Of a stretch of 64,000 bases of DNA, positions 36,019 to 48,270 are shown one piece after another (positions within the stretch are counted from its first letter, which is position 1; each line of letters begins with the position of its first letter). The notes under the pieces are model-generated. The model made no database searches, was not told where the DNA came from, and worked only from the letters and a program-made list of their open reading frames with translations. Source of the DNA: Methyloceanibacter methanicus (GTDB lineage Bacteria; Pseudomonadota; Alphaproteobacteria; Rhizobiales; Methyloligellaceae). Position numbers and translations under genes: made by a program. Where the stretch lies: positions 310,001 through 374,000 of the forward strand of contig NZ_LPWG01000013.1 of assembly GCF_001723285.1 (NCBI RefSeq), given 5' to 3'.

Positions 36019-39000
36019 ATGAACGCGCCAACCGCCGCATTGGGTTCGAGCGCCCCGGAGGGCGACCGGGCGGCGCTGAGCGCGGCCTTGCTGGCCGACG
36101 AGGATGCGCTGGTCACGGCGCTGATCGAGGCGGCGCGGTTCAGCGGCGAAGACCGCCGCCGGATCGCCGCCGCCGCCACGCGGCTCGTCGAGGCCGCCCG
36201 GGCGGGACGGCACGCGCAGGGCGGCATCGATTCCTTCCTGGCCGAGTATGGGCTCTCCAGCGAGGAGGGCGTGCTGCTCCTGTGCCTCGCCGAAGCGCTG
36301 CTCAGGATTCCGGACGGGGCGACCGCGGACCGGCTCATCGCGGGCACCATCGGGTCCGGAGACTGGGCCCGGCATCTGGGGCACTCCGACTCCGTACTGG
36401 TGAACGCCTCGACCTGGGGGCTCATGCTGACAGGGCATTTGCTCGATTGGGGCGACGACACGGGCGGCGATCTTGGCGCCCGCGTGCAGCGGCTCGTGGC
36501 CCGCAGCGGCGAGCCGGTTATCCGCGGAGGCGGTGCGCCGCGCCATGCGCATTCTCGGAAAGCAATTCGTGCTCGGCGAAACGATCCAAGGCGCACTCGA
36601 CAATGCCGCGCCGGACATGCGGGAGGGCTATCGATTTTCCTTCGACATGCTGGGCGAGTGCGCGCGGACGGCCCGGGATGCCGACCGCTATTTCAGGCGC
36701 TACACGGAGGCTGCGTCGGCCATCGCCACGTGGGCCGGCGCGCCGGAGGCGCGAACCGAGGACGCGTTGCATGCGCGCTCGGGGCTCTCCGTCAAGCTGT
36801 CGGCCCTGCATCCGCGCTACGCCGCCTCGCAAGAGGCGCGCCTTGCGCGCGAACTGATCCCCCGTCTTCGCAACCTCGCGCTGCAGATGCGCGATGCCTG
36901 GTTGCCGCTCACGGTCGATGCGGAGGAGGCGGAGAGACTCGCGCTGTCACTGTCCATGCTGGAACCGCTCTTGGCCGACCCCGCGCTGTCGGGATGGAAC
37001 GGGCTGGGGATCGCCGTCCAAGCCTATTCCAAGCGCGCGCTGCCGCTGATCGCGTGGCTCGCGCGCGTCGCCGAGGAGACCGGGCGGCGCATTCCCGTTC
37101 GTCTCGTGAAGGGCGCCTATTGGGACAGCGAGATCAAATGGGCGCAGGAAGCGGGGCTCGCCGGCTATCCGGTGTTCACGCGGAAGGTCAACACGGATGT
37201 GGCCTATCTCGCCGCGGCGCGGGCGCTGCTCGTGCGTCCCGATTGCTTCTATCCGCAATTCGCGACCCACAACGCTCATACGATCGCGGCGGTGGCGGAC
37301 CTCGCGGGCGACGGCCCATACGAGTTCCAGCGCCTCCATGGCATGGGCCAGGGCGTCCATCGGGCCGTGGTCGAGGACCTGAAGAAGCCCTGCCGCATCT
37401 ACGCGCCCGTCGGCGGCCACCGCGACCTGCTCGCCTATCTCGTGCGGCGGCTTCTCGAGAACGGGGCCAACACGTCCTTCGTGCACCGTCTGGCGGACGA
37501 CGAAGCGCCGATCGCCGCCATCATCGCCGACCCGGTCGAGAAGGCGGCCAGGCTGCCCGAGAAAGCCAATCCCGCGATCCCTGCGCCGCCGGATCTCTAC
37601 GGCGGGGCGCGGCGGAACAGCCTCGGTCTGCCGCTTTGGGACGAGGCGACGCGCGCGTCCCTCCTCGATGGGATCGGGCGGGCCTTGGAACAGCCCGCCA
37701 CCGCGGCACCCATCGTCTGCGGCAACGAGATCGAGACGGGTCCGGTCACGCAGGTCACATCGCCCCATGACGGCCGGGTCGTGGTCGGTACGTGCCGGGA
37801 CGCGGACTCCGCCGCCATCGATGCTGCGCTGGAGGCTGCCGGGAGGGGCGCGCAGGACTGGGACGGGCTTGGCGGGGCGGCGCGCGCTTCGATCCTCGAC
37901 CGCGCGGCGGAGCTTTTCGAGGCGGCGCGGCCCGACCTGATGCGCTGCTGGTACGCGAGGCCGGAAAGACGCTGGCCAATGCCCAGAGCGACCTGCGCGA
38001 GGCGGTCGACTTCCTGCGCTACTACGCGGCGCAAGCACGCGCCAAGTTCGAGGACCCGCTAGTACTCGCCGGACCGACGGGCGAACGCAACGAGATGGCG
38101 CTGCATGGGCGCGGCGTCTTCGCGGCGATTTCGCCGTGGAACTTCCCGCTCGCCATCTTCACCGGGCAGGTGGCGGGCGCGCTTGGCGCCGGGAACGCCG
38201 TCGTGGCCAAGCCCGCGGAGCAGACCCCGCTCACGGGCGCCGCCGCTGTGCGCCTCCTTCATCAAGCGGGCGTGCCGTCCGACGTTCTGCACCTGCTGCC
38301 CGGTCCCGGCGAAGTTGTCGGCGCGGCCCTGGTGGCCGATCCGCGTGTGGACGGCGTGGTGTTCACGGGCGGGACCGATACGGGCAAGGCCATCGCCAAG
38401 GCTCTTGCCATGCGGCCCGGTCCCATTCCGCAGCTGATCGCCGAGACCGGCGGACTCAACGCCATGATCGTGGACTCTTCCGCGCTTCCGGAGCAGGTGG
38501 CGGACGATGTGCTGCGCTCGGCCTTCGACAGCGCCGGTCAGCGGTGTTCGGCGTTGCGCGTCCTGTTCCTTCAGTCCGACATCGCCGACCCGGTGATCGA
38601 GATGTTGATAGGAGCGGCGAGGGAACTGACCCTTGGCGACCCGCTCGACTTTGCCACCGATATCGGCCCCGTCATCGATTCCGAAGCCAAGGCGGCGCTC
38701 GAGGCGCACAAGGAGAGAATGCGCGCCGAGGCGAAGGTCCTGTTCGACCCGCCGACCGATCCCGCACTCCGTCACGGCAGGTTCGTCGCGCCCGCGATTT
38801 TCGAGATTCCGGAGATCGGCGTTTTGAAACGGGAGGTGTTCGGCCCGATCCTTCATGTGGTGCGGTTCGACGGGAACCGGCTCGGGGAGGTTTGCGAGGC
38901 CATCAACGCGACGGGCTACGGTCTGACGCTCGGTCTGCACAGCCGCATCAAGGCCACGGCGGATTTCGTCGCCGCGCGGGTCCGGGTCGGCAATTTCTAC

Positions 39001-39192
39001 GTCAACCGGAACCAGATCGGCGCCGTGGTCGGCGTGCAACCCTTCGGCGGCGAAGGTCTTTCAGGAACCGGCCCCAAGGCGGGCGGTCCGCATTATCTGG
39101 AGGCGTTCGCCGTGGAGCGCGTCCGGACGACCAATCTGACCGCCTCGGGCGGCAATGCGAGCCTGCTTGCGGCGGGCGGCGACGACAGTTGA
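36019..39192 (+). pseudogene. putA: Bifunctional proline dehydrogenase / P5C dehydrogenase PutA (two frameshifts)
   Basis: Restored length is about 1057 residues. Residues 1-160 form the arm region. The proline dehydrogenase barrel follows (GLSVKLSALHPRY, VRLVKGAYWDSEIKWAQ, YPQFATHNAHT, YEFQRLHGMG). The aldehyde dehydrogenase domain has ISPWNFPLAIF, ETGGLNAMIVD and the catalytic Cys in DSAGQRCSALR. It oxidises proline to glutamate. Removing one G near 36530 joins EPVIR to EAVRRAMRILGKQ; adding one G near 37940 joins RPDLMALLVREAGKTL. No N-terminal DNA-binding ribbon-helix-helix is seen. Catalytic residues are intact, so the breaks are probably sequencing errors. Confidence 0.93.
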
Positions 39193-39282
39193 GCCTCGAT
39201 CGGCATTGTGAATGCGGCAAAAAATGACCATCTACGAGAGTATGGATTTTCTTGGATTTGAACGGCATCGCGGAGCGGGTCG

Positions 39283-39999
39283 ATGAGTGAACCGAAGACG
39301 CCGTCTAAGACCGCTTCGAGCGATGTCGCCCCGGGGCGTTCTTCGTCGGCGGAGGTCGATGCCTTTCTGAACAAGGTGCAGAGCCTCCAGCCCGCCGCAT
39401 CCGGAACCGGGCGTCTGATCTTCGCCATGGACGCGACCATGAGCCGGCAGCCCACCTGGGACCTTGCCCTCGGCCTGCAGAGCGAGATGTTTCGCGCGGT
39501 CAAGGAGGTCGGCGGGCTCGACGTGCAACTGATCTATTTCCGGGGCTTCGGCGAATGCCGCTCCAGCCGGTGGGTCCGCGACCCGGATGCGCTGGCGCGG
39601 CTGATGCGCCAGGTCCGTTGCGAGGGCGGGCATACGCAGATCCGGAAAGTCCTGTCTCATGCGCGCAACGAGACCGGGCGCCAGACCGTCAATGCCCTGG
39701 TCTATGTGGGCGACTGCATGGAAGAGAGCATCGACGATCTGAGCCAGCTCGCGGGCGAACTCGGCCTCGTGGGCGTGCCGGTCTTCGTCTTCCAGGAAGG
39801 CCACGATGCGCGCGCCGAGCGGGCGTTCAAGGAGATCGCGCGGCTGTCGCGCGGCGCCTATTGCCGTTTCGACGCGGGGTCGGCCGCACAGCTTCGCGCC
39901 CTGCTGACGGCGGTCGCGGTCTACGCCACGGGCGGGCGCAAGGCGCTCCAGAACGCGAAGAGCGACGCCGCGACGCTGCTGCTCGAACAGCTCCGGTAG
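39283..39999 (+). CDS. VWA-domain-like cytosolic protein
   Basis: 238 residues with no signal peptide. The strand GRLIFAMDATMSRQPTW has the position of the MIDAS motif but reads Asp-x-Thr-x-Ser rather than DxSxS. GGHTQI and VYVGDCMEE supply the later metal-site positions. The fold is predicted as a von Willebrand A domain. It ends 11 bases before the membrane J-domain gene, and the two are probably one operon. Role unknown. Confidence 0.75.
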   Translation: MSEPKTPSKTASSDVAPGRSSSAEVDAFLNKVQSLQPAASGTGRLIFAMDATMSRQPTWDLALGLQSEMFRAVKEVGGLDVQLIYFRGFGECRSSRWVRDPDALARLMRQVRCEGGHTQIRKVLSHARNETGRQTVNALVYVGDCMEESIDDLSQLAGELGLVGVPVFVFQEGHDARAERAFKEIARLSRGAYCRFDAGSAAQLRALLTAVAVYATGGRKALQNAKSDAATLLLEQLR

Positions 40000-40010
40000 G
40001 CTGAAATCGC

Positions 40011-40721
40011 ATGGTCTACTTCTTCATCGGTTGCGCGCTGCTCCTTGCCCTGCTGTTCGTCGGGCGCGTGATTGTCAGGTCGAACCCGCAACAGCTCGCC
40101 GGCACGGTCCGGAAAGTCGGCGCGGTCGCGCTCTTCGGCGTTGCGGGCTTCCTCGCATTGCGCGGCGCGCTGCCGCTGGCGATCCCGCTTGCCGCCTTCG
40201 CCATGAGCCTTATCGCCGGCGGGGGCGGTCTCGGAGGCTTTGGCGGTTCGGCCCACAAGTCCGAAGGGCAGACCTCGCAGGTGCAAACCGAGCGGCTCGA
40301 AATGGAGCTCGACCACGACACGGGCTACATGGACGGCAAGTGCCTCAAGGGTAAGTTCGCGGGCCGCGCGCTCTCGTCCTTGAGCGAAACCGAAGCGATC
40401 GAGCTCTATCTCAGCTTCAAAACCGACGGCCTCAAGGAAGCCGCGCTGATGGAAGCCTACCTCAACTGGCGCGTTCCGGACTGGCAGGATAAGACCGGCG
40501 GCGCCGGAAGCGCGGGCGAGACCGCCCCGGGCGGGTTCTCGAAGGGGCGCATGAGCACCGAAGAAGCGCGGGCCGTGCTCGAAGTCGCACCCGATGCCTC
40601 GGAGGAGGAAATCCGGCAGGCGCACCGGCGTCTCATGATGAAGCTGCACCCGGACCAGGGCGGCTCCAATTACCTGGCGGCGCGCATCAACGAAGCCAAG
40701 GACGTTCTGCTCGGCGGCTAG
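40011..40721 (+). CDS. Membrane-anchored DnaJ-like protein (C-terminal J domain)
   Basis: 236 residues. N-terminal hydrophobic segments (VYFFIGCALLLALLFVGRVIV, VGAVALFGVAGFLALRGALPLAIPLAAFAMSLIAGGGG) precede a cytosolic region, and a J domain closes the protein (MSTEEARAVLEVAPDASEEEIRQAHRRLMMKLHPDQGGS) with the HPD intact. The order resembles DjlA-type co-chaperones and TIM14-like proteins, which recruit Hsp70 to the membrane. It is coupled to the VWA gene upstream and converges on the carboxypeptidase gene. Confidence 0.86.
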   Translation: MVYFFIGCALLLALLFVGRVIVRSNPQQLAGTVRKVGAVALFGVAGFLALRGALPLAIPLAAFAMSLIAGGGGLGGFGGSAHKSEGQTSQVQTERLEMELDHDTGYMDGKCLKGKFAGRALSSLSETEAIELYLSFKTDGLKEAALMEAYLNWRVPDWQDKTGGAGSAGETAPGGFSKGRMSTEEARAVLEVAPDASEEEIRQAHRRLMMKLHPDQGGSNYLAARINEAKDVLLGG

Positions 40722-40747
40722 GCGTGGGTGCGTTATTCGGCGGCAAG

Positions 40748-42117
40748 TTACTCGGCAGCAAGCGCGATGCAGTCGAGCCGCATGCGCTTCAAGGCCTCGC
40801 AGGTGCTGCGCGCATCGTCCTTGGAGAAGCCGGCAAACCGGGCCCGATACCACTCTTTATCGTCCATGTAGAACGTGGCCGTGAAGGGCAGGTGGCCTTC
40901 CAGAAGCTTCGGCGCGCGCTGACGCACCATCCCGAGCCGGTTCTGCGCATCCGCCGGCGAGGCATAGGACCCGACCTGGACGTGATAGCTGCCCATGCGG
41001 TCTGCGGCGGCGGGGCTCGGCGCGGAGAGGCGGGTCGGCGACAGGCTGGCCTGTACGAAGGGACGCTGCGCTGCGGGCTGTGCCACGGCCGGCTGCGCGA
41101 CGACCGGGTCCGCCGCAGCCTGCTGAACGGCGGGTGCCGGGGCAGGCGTGCGGGTCGCGACGGGAACGGCGGCGCTCGCCACGGAGAAGATGGGCTTCCT
41201 GGACGGCGGAGGCGGTGTGGGCGCACCCAGCAGCGAGGCAATGAAGCTCGTCGGTTTCCGCTTGGACGAAGAGGCTTTCGACCAGTGCTTGTCGAGCAGC
41301 GACACCATGGCGGCGTTGCGGAGTGAACTCGTCTGGCCACCGAGGACAACGCCGATCAGATGCTTGTCGTCGCGTTCGACGGCGGCTGTGAGGTTGAAGC
41401 CGCTGGCGCGGGTGTAACCGGTTTTGATGCCGGTCGTGCCCTTGTAGCTGAACAGCAGACGATTGTGATTGCGGTACTTGCGGCCCTTGTAGTCGAAGTA
41501 CTTGGTCTCGAAGACGGTGTAGTACTCCGGGTAGTCGCGCATGATGTGCATGGCGAGGATCGCCTGGTCCCGCGCGGTGGTCAGCTGCTCGTTATTGGGC
41601 AGCCCGGACGCGTTGCGGTAGGTCGTCCTCTTCATGCCCAGGTTGTGCGCCGTCTGGGTCATGATACGGGCGAAGTTCTCCTCCGTGCCGCCGACATTCT
41701 CCGCCACGACGGCCGCGGCATCGTTGGCCGACTTCGTCACCAACGCCTTGATGCAGTCTTTGACCGAGATGGTGGAGCCGGGCTTGAGATAGAGCTTGGT
41801 CGGCGCCTGGCTCGCGGCATGCTTGGAGACCTTCAACTTTGTGTCCGGCGTGAACCGGCCTGCGCGCATGTAGGCGAACAGGACGTAGAGAGTCATGATC
41901 TTCGTGAGCGAGGCGGGCGAGCGCAAGACATCGGCCGACTGCGAATACAGAACGTTGTTGGTATTCGCATCGACGATGATCGCGCCTTTACCCGCTTGTC
42001 CGCGTAGGCCTCGCCGAGGCCGGTCAGCGTCACGCCGAGCGCGAGCAAGGCCACCAGGCACATCCGCACCGTACGACGTACTGGCCCCCAAGAGGCGCGC
42101 CTACCCGACGCGCGCAT
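40748..42117 (-). pseudogene. D-alanyl-D-alanine carboxypeptidase with SPOR domain (one frameshift)
   Basis: A signal sequence (TVRMCLVALLALGVTLTGLGEAYAD) and the enzyme lie in different frames. One G added near 41993 gives EAYADKAGKGAIIVDANTNNVLYS. The penicillin-binding fold then shows SLTKIM (active Ser), SANDAAAV (SxN) and GIKTGYT (KTG). A Pro/Ala-rich linker leads to a C-terminal SPOR domain (SYHVQVGSYASPADAQNRL), which targets septal peptidoglycan. It trims D-Ala from muropeptides. Repaired size is about 456 residues. ATG 42117 is the likely start; the ATG at 42063 is also possible. Confidence 0.86.
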
Positions 42118-42437
42118 CCGAGCCACCCGCGTCCCGGCCCCAAACTGTACTTGTAAGAACACTGTGGCTTACGCCCTTCCCCGTTTGTCACGCCGCCTTC
42201 AAGCGCTTGCGCGCGCGTCCCTGCTAGGCGGTTGCGGATCAGAAATTCCGCGTTGCAACGCCGACAAGCGGAAAGGCTAGAATTTGTCGATTGCCAAAGC
42301 GTTAAGGGGGTTTGAGGGGGCGAAAGCGCCACAATGTTGTGCAGTGCAAAATCCAGGTTGACGTTTTTTGTGCAATGCATATATTTGAGTTCGCGTTCGC
42401 AGCAATTCTCCCCAATCCAACTCGTGAAGAGGGCCCG
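42118..42437. other. 320-bp gap between carboxypeptidase and phasin genes
   Basis: It is more AT-rich than the surroundings in its right half. It contains the phasin promoter and a direct repeat listed separately. No gene is seen. Confidence 0.55.
42337..42385 (+). promoter_or_regulatory. Phasin promoter with 12-nt direct repeat
   Basis: TTGTGCAGTGCA (42337-42348) recurs as TTGTGCAATGCA (42368-42379), 31 bases apart. A candidate sigma-70 promoter overlaps: TTGACG at 42358-42363, 16-base spacer, TATATT at 42380-42385. One repeat sits upstream of the -35 and the other lies in the spacer, a layout that fits repression. PhaR, the usual phasin repressor, binds TGC-rich sites in other bacteria; assignment here is inference. 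Confidence 0.6.
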
Positions 42438-42767
42438 ATGATTAAAGGTTTTGAAGAGTTTCAGAAAGTTGGCAAAGACGGTTTCGATGCCTATGTCCGC
42501 TCGTTCGGCGAGATGAACAAAGGTTTCCAGGCCATTGCCGCCGAGTTCACCGATTACTCCAAGAAGGCGTTTGAGGATTCGACGAAAGCCTTCGAACAGC
42601 TCGCGGGCTGCAAGTCCTTTGAGCAGGCCATCGAGATTCAGTCGGAGTTCGCGAAAAAGGCCTATGACGGCTACATGGCCGAGATGTCCAAGATCGGCGA
42701 GATGTATGTCGGTCTGGCCAAGGATGCCTACAAGCCGGTCGAGGCCATGGCCAAGAAGGCCGCGTAA
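42438..42767 (+). CDS. Phasin family protein
   Basis: 109 residues, all helical and amphipathic (MIKGFEEFQKVGKDGFDAYVRSFG, AFEQLAGCKSFEQAIEIQSEFAKKAYDGYMAEMSKIGEMYV). This is the phasin_2 pattern: QSEF-KKAYDGYMAEMSKIGE coats polyhydroxyalkanoate granules. The shorter start at 42438 is used, with GAAGAGGG upstream; the open frame to 42312 lies over the promoter. A strong terminator follows. No PHA synthase gene is in the window. Confidence 0.88.
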   Translation: MIKGFEEFQKVGKDGFDAYVRSFGEMNKGFQAIAAEFTDYSKKAFEDSTKAFEQLAGCKSFEQAIEIQSEFAKKAYDGYMAEMSKIGEMYVGLAKDAYKPVEAMAKKAA

Positions 42768-42794
42768 CGCGACCGCACCTACTTCTTCCTCCCA

Positions 42795-42830
42795 AAAAAG
42801 GCTCGGGGCCTCGGCTCCGAGCCTTTTTTT
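42795..42830 (+). terminator. Strong rho-independent terminator after the phasin gene
   Basis: GGCTCGG (42800-42806) pairs with CCGAGCC (42817-42823), preceded by a run of A and followed by seven T. It lies 28 bases after the phasin stop. Confidence 0.9.
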
Positions 42831-43036
42831 ATGGCAGGTTGCCACAACATGCGGCGTGTTGTCCCTTTTCTGTCGGCAAACCGCGTCACATTCGCATTTT
42901 CGTGTCTCGCCGAATTGCTGCGCCAGCTGTGATCACGCTAGAATGGTTTCGAGAGGGTTTTCGGACCTAGCAGGGCGCTCGGCCTTGGAAGAGGCGCGGC
43001 GCGTCCCACATAAGGGACGACGATTGAAGGCTTACG

Positions 43037-43366
43037 ATGGCGCGCAATGGCGACCCGCGCCGGGACGACGACTCCGGCACCCAGATTGTTACGAAGACGC
43101 GGCCGAAGACAAAACGGCCGAGCCTGTACAAGGTTTTGCTGCTCAACGACGATTACACGCCGATGGATTTCGTCGTGTATATTCTCGAGCGGTTCTTCAA
43201 CAAATCTCCGGAGGAGGCGACCCGCATCATGCTCCACGTCCACCAAAAGGGCGTCGGGATCTGCGGGGTCTACACTTACGAAGTTGCCGAGACTAAGGTG
43301 GCTCAGGTCACCAGCTTTGCCCGTCAGCATGAGCATCCGCTTCAATGCACGATGGAGAAGGAGTAG
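43037..43366 (+). CDS. clpS: ClpS adaptor of the N-end rule
   Basis: 109 residues with an unstructured N-terminus (about 30 residues) and the ClpS fold. It carries [20 protein letters not shown] (substrate pocket Asn-Asp) and [20 protein letters not shown]. It delivers proteins with destabilising N-terminal residues to ClpAP. It lies 6 bases before clpA, in the usual operon. Confidence 0.96.
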   Translation: MARNGDPRRDDDSGTQIVTKTRPKTKRPSLYKVLLLNDDYTPMDFVVYILERFFNKSPEEATRIMLHVHQKGVGICGVYTYEVAETKVAQVTSFARQHEHPLQCTMEKE

Positions 43367-43372
43367 GAATCC

Positions 43373-45832
<2,460 letters not shown>

Positions 45833-45886
45833 GGACTTCGTCCTGCGCTTCGCGCTTCATCGCAGATCAAATTGTCGGATCGACTT

Positions 45887-45919
45887 CATGGCCGGGCGCT
45901 CGACAGAGCCCCGGCCATG
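45887..45919. terminator. Stem-loop after clpA
   Basis: CATGGCCGGG (45887-45896) pairs with CCCGGCCATG (45910-45919), a perfect 10-bp stem with a 13-base loop, 55 bases after the clpA stop. It has no T tract and may act as a transcript end or be part of the repeat cluster that follows. Confidence 0.45.
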
Positions 45920-45933
45920 ATCGTTCTGACCAC

Positions 45934-45965
45934 CGTCATGCCCGGACTTGGTCCGGGCATCCACG
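45934..45965 (+). repeat. 32-nt palindromic intergenic repeat, copy B
   Basis: It begins CGTCATGCCCGGACTTGGTC and ends CGGGCATCCACG, with one difference from copy A at 274-305. It can fold as ATGCCCGGA/TCCGGGCAT. Confidence 0.72.
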
Positions 45966-45988
45966 GGCAACCTTGCTTTGCTGCAAAT

Positions 45989-46020
45989 CGTGGAGGCTCG
46001 GGACAAGCCCGAACATGACG
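45989..46020 (-). repeat. 32-nt palindromic repeat, diverged copy C
   Basis: It has the same ends as the others (CGTGGA at the left, CATGACG at the right) and the same 32-base length, with changes in the stem (GCTCGGG/CCCGAAC). It is inverted relative to copy B and 23 bases from it, like a REP pair. Confidence 0.6.
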
Positions 46021-46077
46021 AGGTTGGTGCCGGCTACTTGATCCGGAACCGATTGCGGACCGCGAGTTGCGTTTCGG

Positions 46078-46512
46078 CTACCCCTCCAACACGGCCTTGA
46101 TCTTCTCGGCGGTGGCTTTGAGCTCCTCCGGGTCGGCCATCTTGGCCGCCTCGGGCCGCATGGGCACACCCGCCTTGCGCGGCACGATGTGGACGTGGAG
46201 GTGGAACACGGTCTGGCCGGCGGCCGCACCGTTGAACTGCTGGATCAGGACGCGTCGCGCCGACGCCTCCTTGATCTTCGGCGCGAGCGTCTGCACCACC
46301 GCCATGACCTTGGCGAGCGCGCCCGGTGAGATGGCGAACAGGTCGCGGGCCGGCTCCTTGGTGATGACGAGGGCATGGCCGTCCGTGCGCGGCATGATGT
46401 CGAGAAACGCGAACGTGTCCTCGTCCTCGTAGATCTTGTGGCAAGGGATCTCGCCCTTGAGAATCTTGGCGAAGATGTTCTCCGGATCGTAGGTCGCACC
46501 GTTGTCTGCCAT
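46078..46512 (-). CDS. HIT-family nucleotide hydrolase
   Basis: 144 residues with the histidine triad HLHVHIVPR (His-x-His-x-His) at about residue 105 and the N-terminal block NIFAKILKGEIPCHKIYEDEDTFAFLD. The HinT/HIT family hydrolyses purine nucleoside phosphoramidates and related adenylates. ATG 46512 is the standard start. It stands alone, convergent with clpA. Confidence 0.93.
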   Translation of the reverse strand: MADNGATYDPENIFAKILKGEIPCHKIYEDEDTFAFLDIMPRTDGHALVITKEPARDLFAISPGALAKVMAVVQTLAPKIKEASARRVLIQQFNGAAAGQTVFHLHVHIVPRKAGVPMRPEAAKMADPEELKATAEKIKAVLEG

Positions 46513-46705
46513 GGGGCTGTCCCTCCTCTCGTCGTTTCTGAGCCGCGGACGTTTTCCGATTCATTTCGGGTCCCTAACGCCGCGAGGTCAACCCGTTCGT
46601 CAACGGGCAGGGCTATGCGGAACTTTCCCGCACGCCATTCATTGGTCTTGTTCAGGCGGGCGGAGAGCTGCCCAGGCTCGGCGGCCAGGCCCCGTGACGC
46701 CGCTT

Positions 46706-46728
46706 AAGATATTGTGATAGAATATCTT
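46706..46728. promoter_or_regulatory. 8-bp palindrome upstream of dodecin
   Basis: AAGATATT (46706-46713) and AATATCTT (46721-46728) are perfect inverted repeats around GTGATAG. This AT-rich element ends 31 bases before the dodecin start in an otherwise GC-rich region, so it may be the promoter/operator or a 5' hairpin. Confidence 0.5.
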
Positions 46729-46759
46729 TCTCGAAACTCCACCCCATAAGGAGGTTTCC

Positions 46760-46960
46760 ATGACAATGCTCAAGGTCATCGAAGTTCTGGCCGAGTCCAA
46801 TAAGAGCTGGGAGGACGCCGCGCAAAGCGCCGTGAAGACGGCTCAGGAAAGCGTGCGCAACGTGCGCTCGATCTACATCAAGAACCTCGAGGCGTCGGTC
46901 GAGAACGGCAAGATCAGCAAGTACCGCATCAACGGGAAGATCTCGTTCGTCCTGGATTAG
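46760..46960 (+). CDS. Dodecin (flavin-binding)
   Basis: 66 residues, the usual dodecin length. Conserved features: VIEVLAESNKSWEDAAQSAV, SVRNVRSIYIKNLEASVENGKISKYRINGKISFVLD. The Trp of SNKSWEDA matches the residue that sandwiches flavin. Dodecins form 12-mers that store riboflavin or FMN. ATG 46760 has AAGGAGG upstream. Confidence 0.92.
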   Translation: MTMLKVIEVLAESNKSWEDAAQSAVKTAQESVRNVRSIYIKNLEASVENGKISKYRINGKISFVLD

Positions 46961-46981
46961 GCGCGCTTCGCCTCATCCCAC

Positions 46982-48205
46982 TTACGCGTCCCGCTTATAG
47001 GGCGACTCCGCGGCGAGAAGGGCGTTCTCGTCGGCGACGGCCCGCCGCTCGCGTGCGAGGTAGTCGGCGACGGCGCCCCGGAGGCGCGGGTCCGCGATGT
47101 AGTGGGCGCTGTACGTCTCGGCCGGGAGATAGCCGCGCGCCAGCTTGTGGCCGCCCTGGGCTCCGGCCTCGACGCGCGCCAGCCCATGTGCGATGGCGTA
47201 GTCGATGGCTTGGTAGTAGCAGACTTCGAAATGTAGGAAGTCGTGGGTCTCGAGCGCGCCCCAGTAGCGTCCGTAGAGCGTGTCCGCGCCGATCACATTC
47301 AGCGCGCCCGCGATATAGGTGCCGCCGCGCTTGGCCATGACCAGGAGCATCCGGTCGGCCATGGTCTCACCCAAGAGGCTGAACGCCTCGCGGGTGAGAT
47401 AGGGGCGCCCCCATTTGCGCGCGCCGGTGTCCTGATAGAAGGCGAAGAAGGCGTCCCAATGAGCCTCGGTGAGGTCGCTGCCCGAGACCCAGTCGATGGC
47501 GACGCCGTCGCTCAGGGCGCTGCGCCGCTCGCGCTTGATGGCTTTGCGCTTGCGCGAGGCGAGGGCGCCGAGGAAGTCGTCGAAGCTGTCGTAGCCGTCA
47601 TTGCGCCAATGGAACTGCTGGTCGGTGCGCTGCAGATAGCCGAGCTCGCCCGCGAGCCGCCACTCGTCCCGCGGCATGAAGGTGATGTGCAGCGAAGAGA
47701 CGCCAAGCCTGTCGGTGAGGGTCCGTCCCGCCTCAAGGAGGAGCGCCTGCCGTTCGATGCGGGCGCCCCCGCCGCGCACCAGCAGGCGCGGTCCCGGGAC
47801 GGGCGAGAAGGGCACGGCGGCCTGCAGCTTCGGATAGTAATCGCCGCCCGCACGCAGATAGGCCTCCGCCCAGCCGTGATCGAACACGTACTCACCTTGG
47901 CTATGGCCCTTCAGATAGCAGGGCATGCAGGCGAGCAACCGGCGCTGATCGTCCTCGAACAGGAGATGCTGCGGCAGCCAGCCGGTCTCCCGCGTGGCCG
48001 AGCCGCTCTCTTCCATCGCCCTCAGAAAGGCATGAGAGACGAAGGGGTTGGGCGGTTTGGCTGAAGCGTTGTCGCCGCGCGCGCAGGCGTCCCATTGGTC
48101 CTCGGGGACATCGGCGATGCGGCCGGCGACGCGCACGACTGCTTCGTGCGCCTCGTCGTGCGCCTCTTGGTCTGGATGCTTCGCTGGTCTGTCGACGCTG
48201 CCCAT
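46982..48205 (-). CDS. GNAT/FemAB-like peptidogalycan biosynthesis family protein
   Basis: 407 residues from ATG 48205; a longer frame to 48529 covers the end of the upstream gene. Conserved blocks are NPFVSHAFLRAMEESGSA, GEYVFDHGWAEAYLRAGGDYYPKLQAAVPFSPVPGPRLLV, ASRKRKAIKRERR, FYQDTGARKWGRPYL and GRYWGALETHDFLHFEVCYYQAIDYAI. This is the PF04339-type acyltransferase fold, often called peptidogalycan biosynthesis or GNAT. It is the last gene of a ridA-GDPD-GNAT group seen in many alphaproteobacteria. Substrate unknown. Confidence 0.86.
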   Translation of the reverse strand: MGSVDRPAKHPDQEAHDEAHEAVVRVAGRIADVPEDQWDACARGDNASAKPPNPFVSHAFLRAMEESGSATRETGWLPQHLLFEDDQRRLLACMPCYLKGHSQGEYVFDHGWAEAYLRAGGDYYPKLQAAVPFSPVPGPRLLVRGGGARIERQALLLEAGRTLTDRLGVSSLHITFMPRDEWRLAGELGYLQRTDQQFHWRNDGYDSFDDFLGALASRKRKAIKRERRSALSDGVAIDWVSGSDLTEAHWDAFFAFYQDTGARKWGRPYLTREAFSLLGETMADRMLLVMAKRGGTYIAGALNVIGADTLYGRYWGALETHDFLHFEVCYYQAIDYAIAHGLARVEAGAQGGHKLARGYLPAETYSAHYIADPRLRGAVADYLARERRAVADENALLAAESPYKRDA

Positions 48206-48270
48206 GATGGTTGGTCTGTGATCCGGCCCTAATGATGCGATCCCGCCCCGGGGCCCATGCCCTGCGGCCA

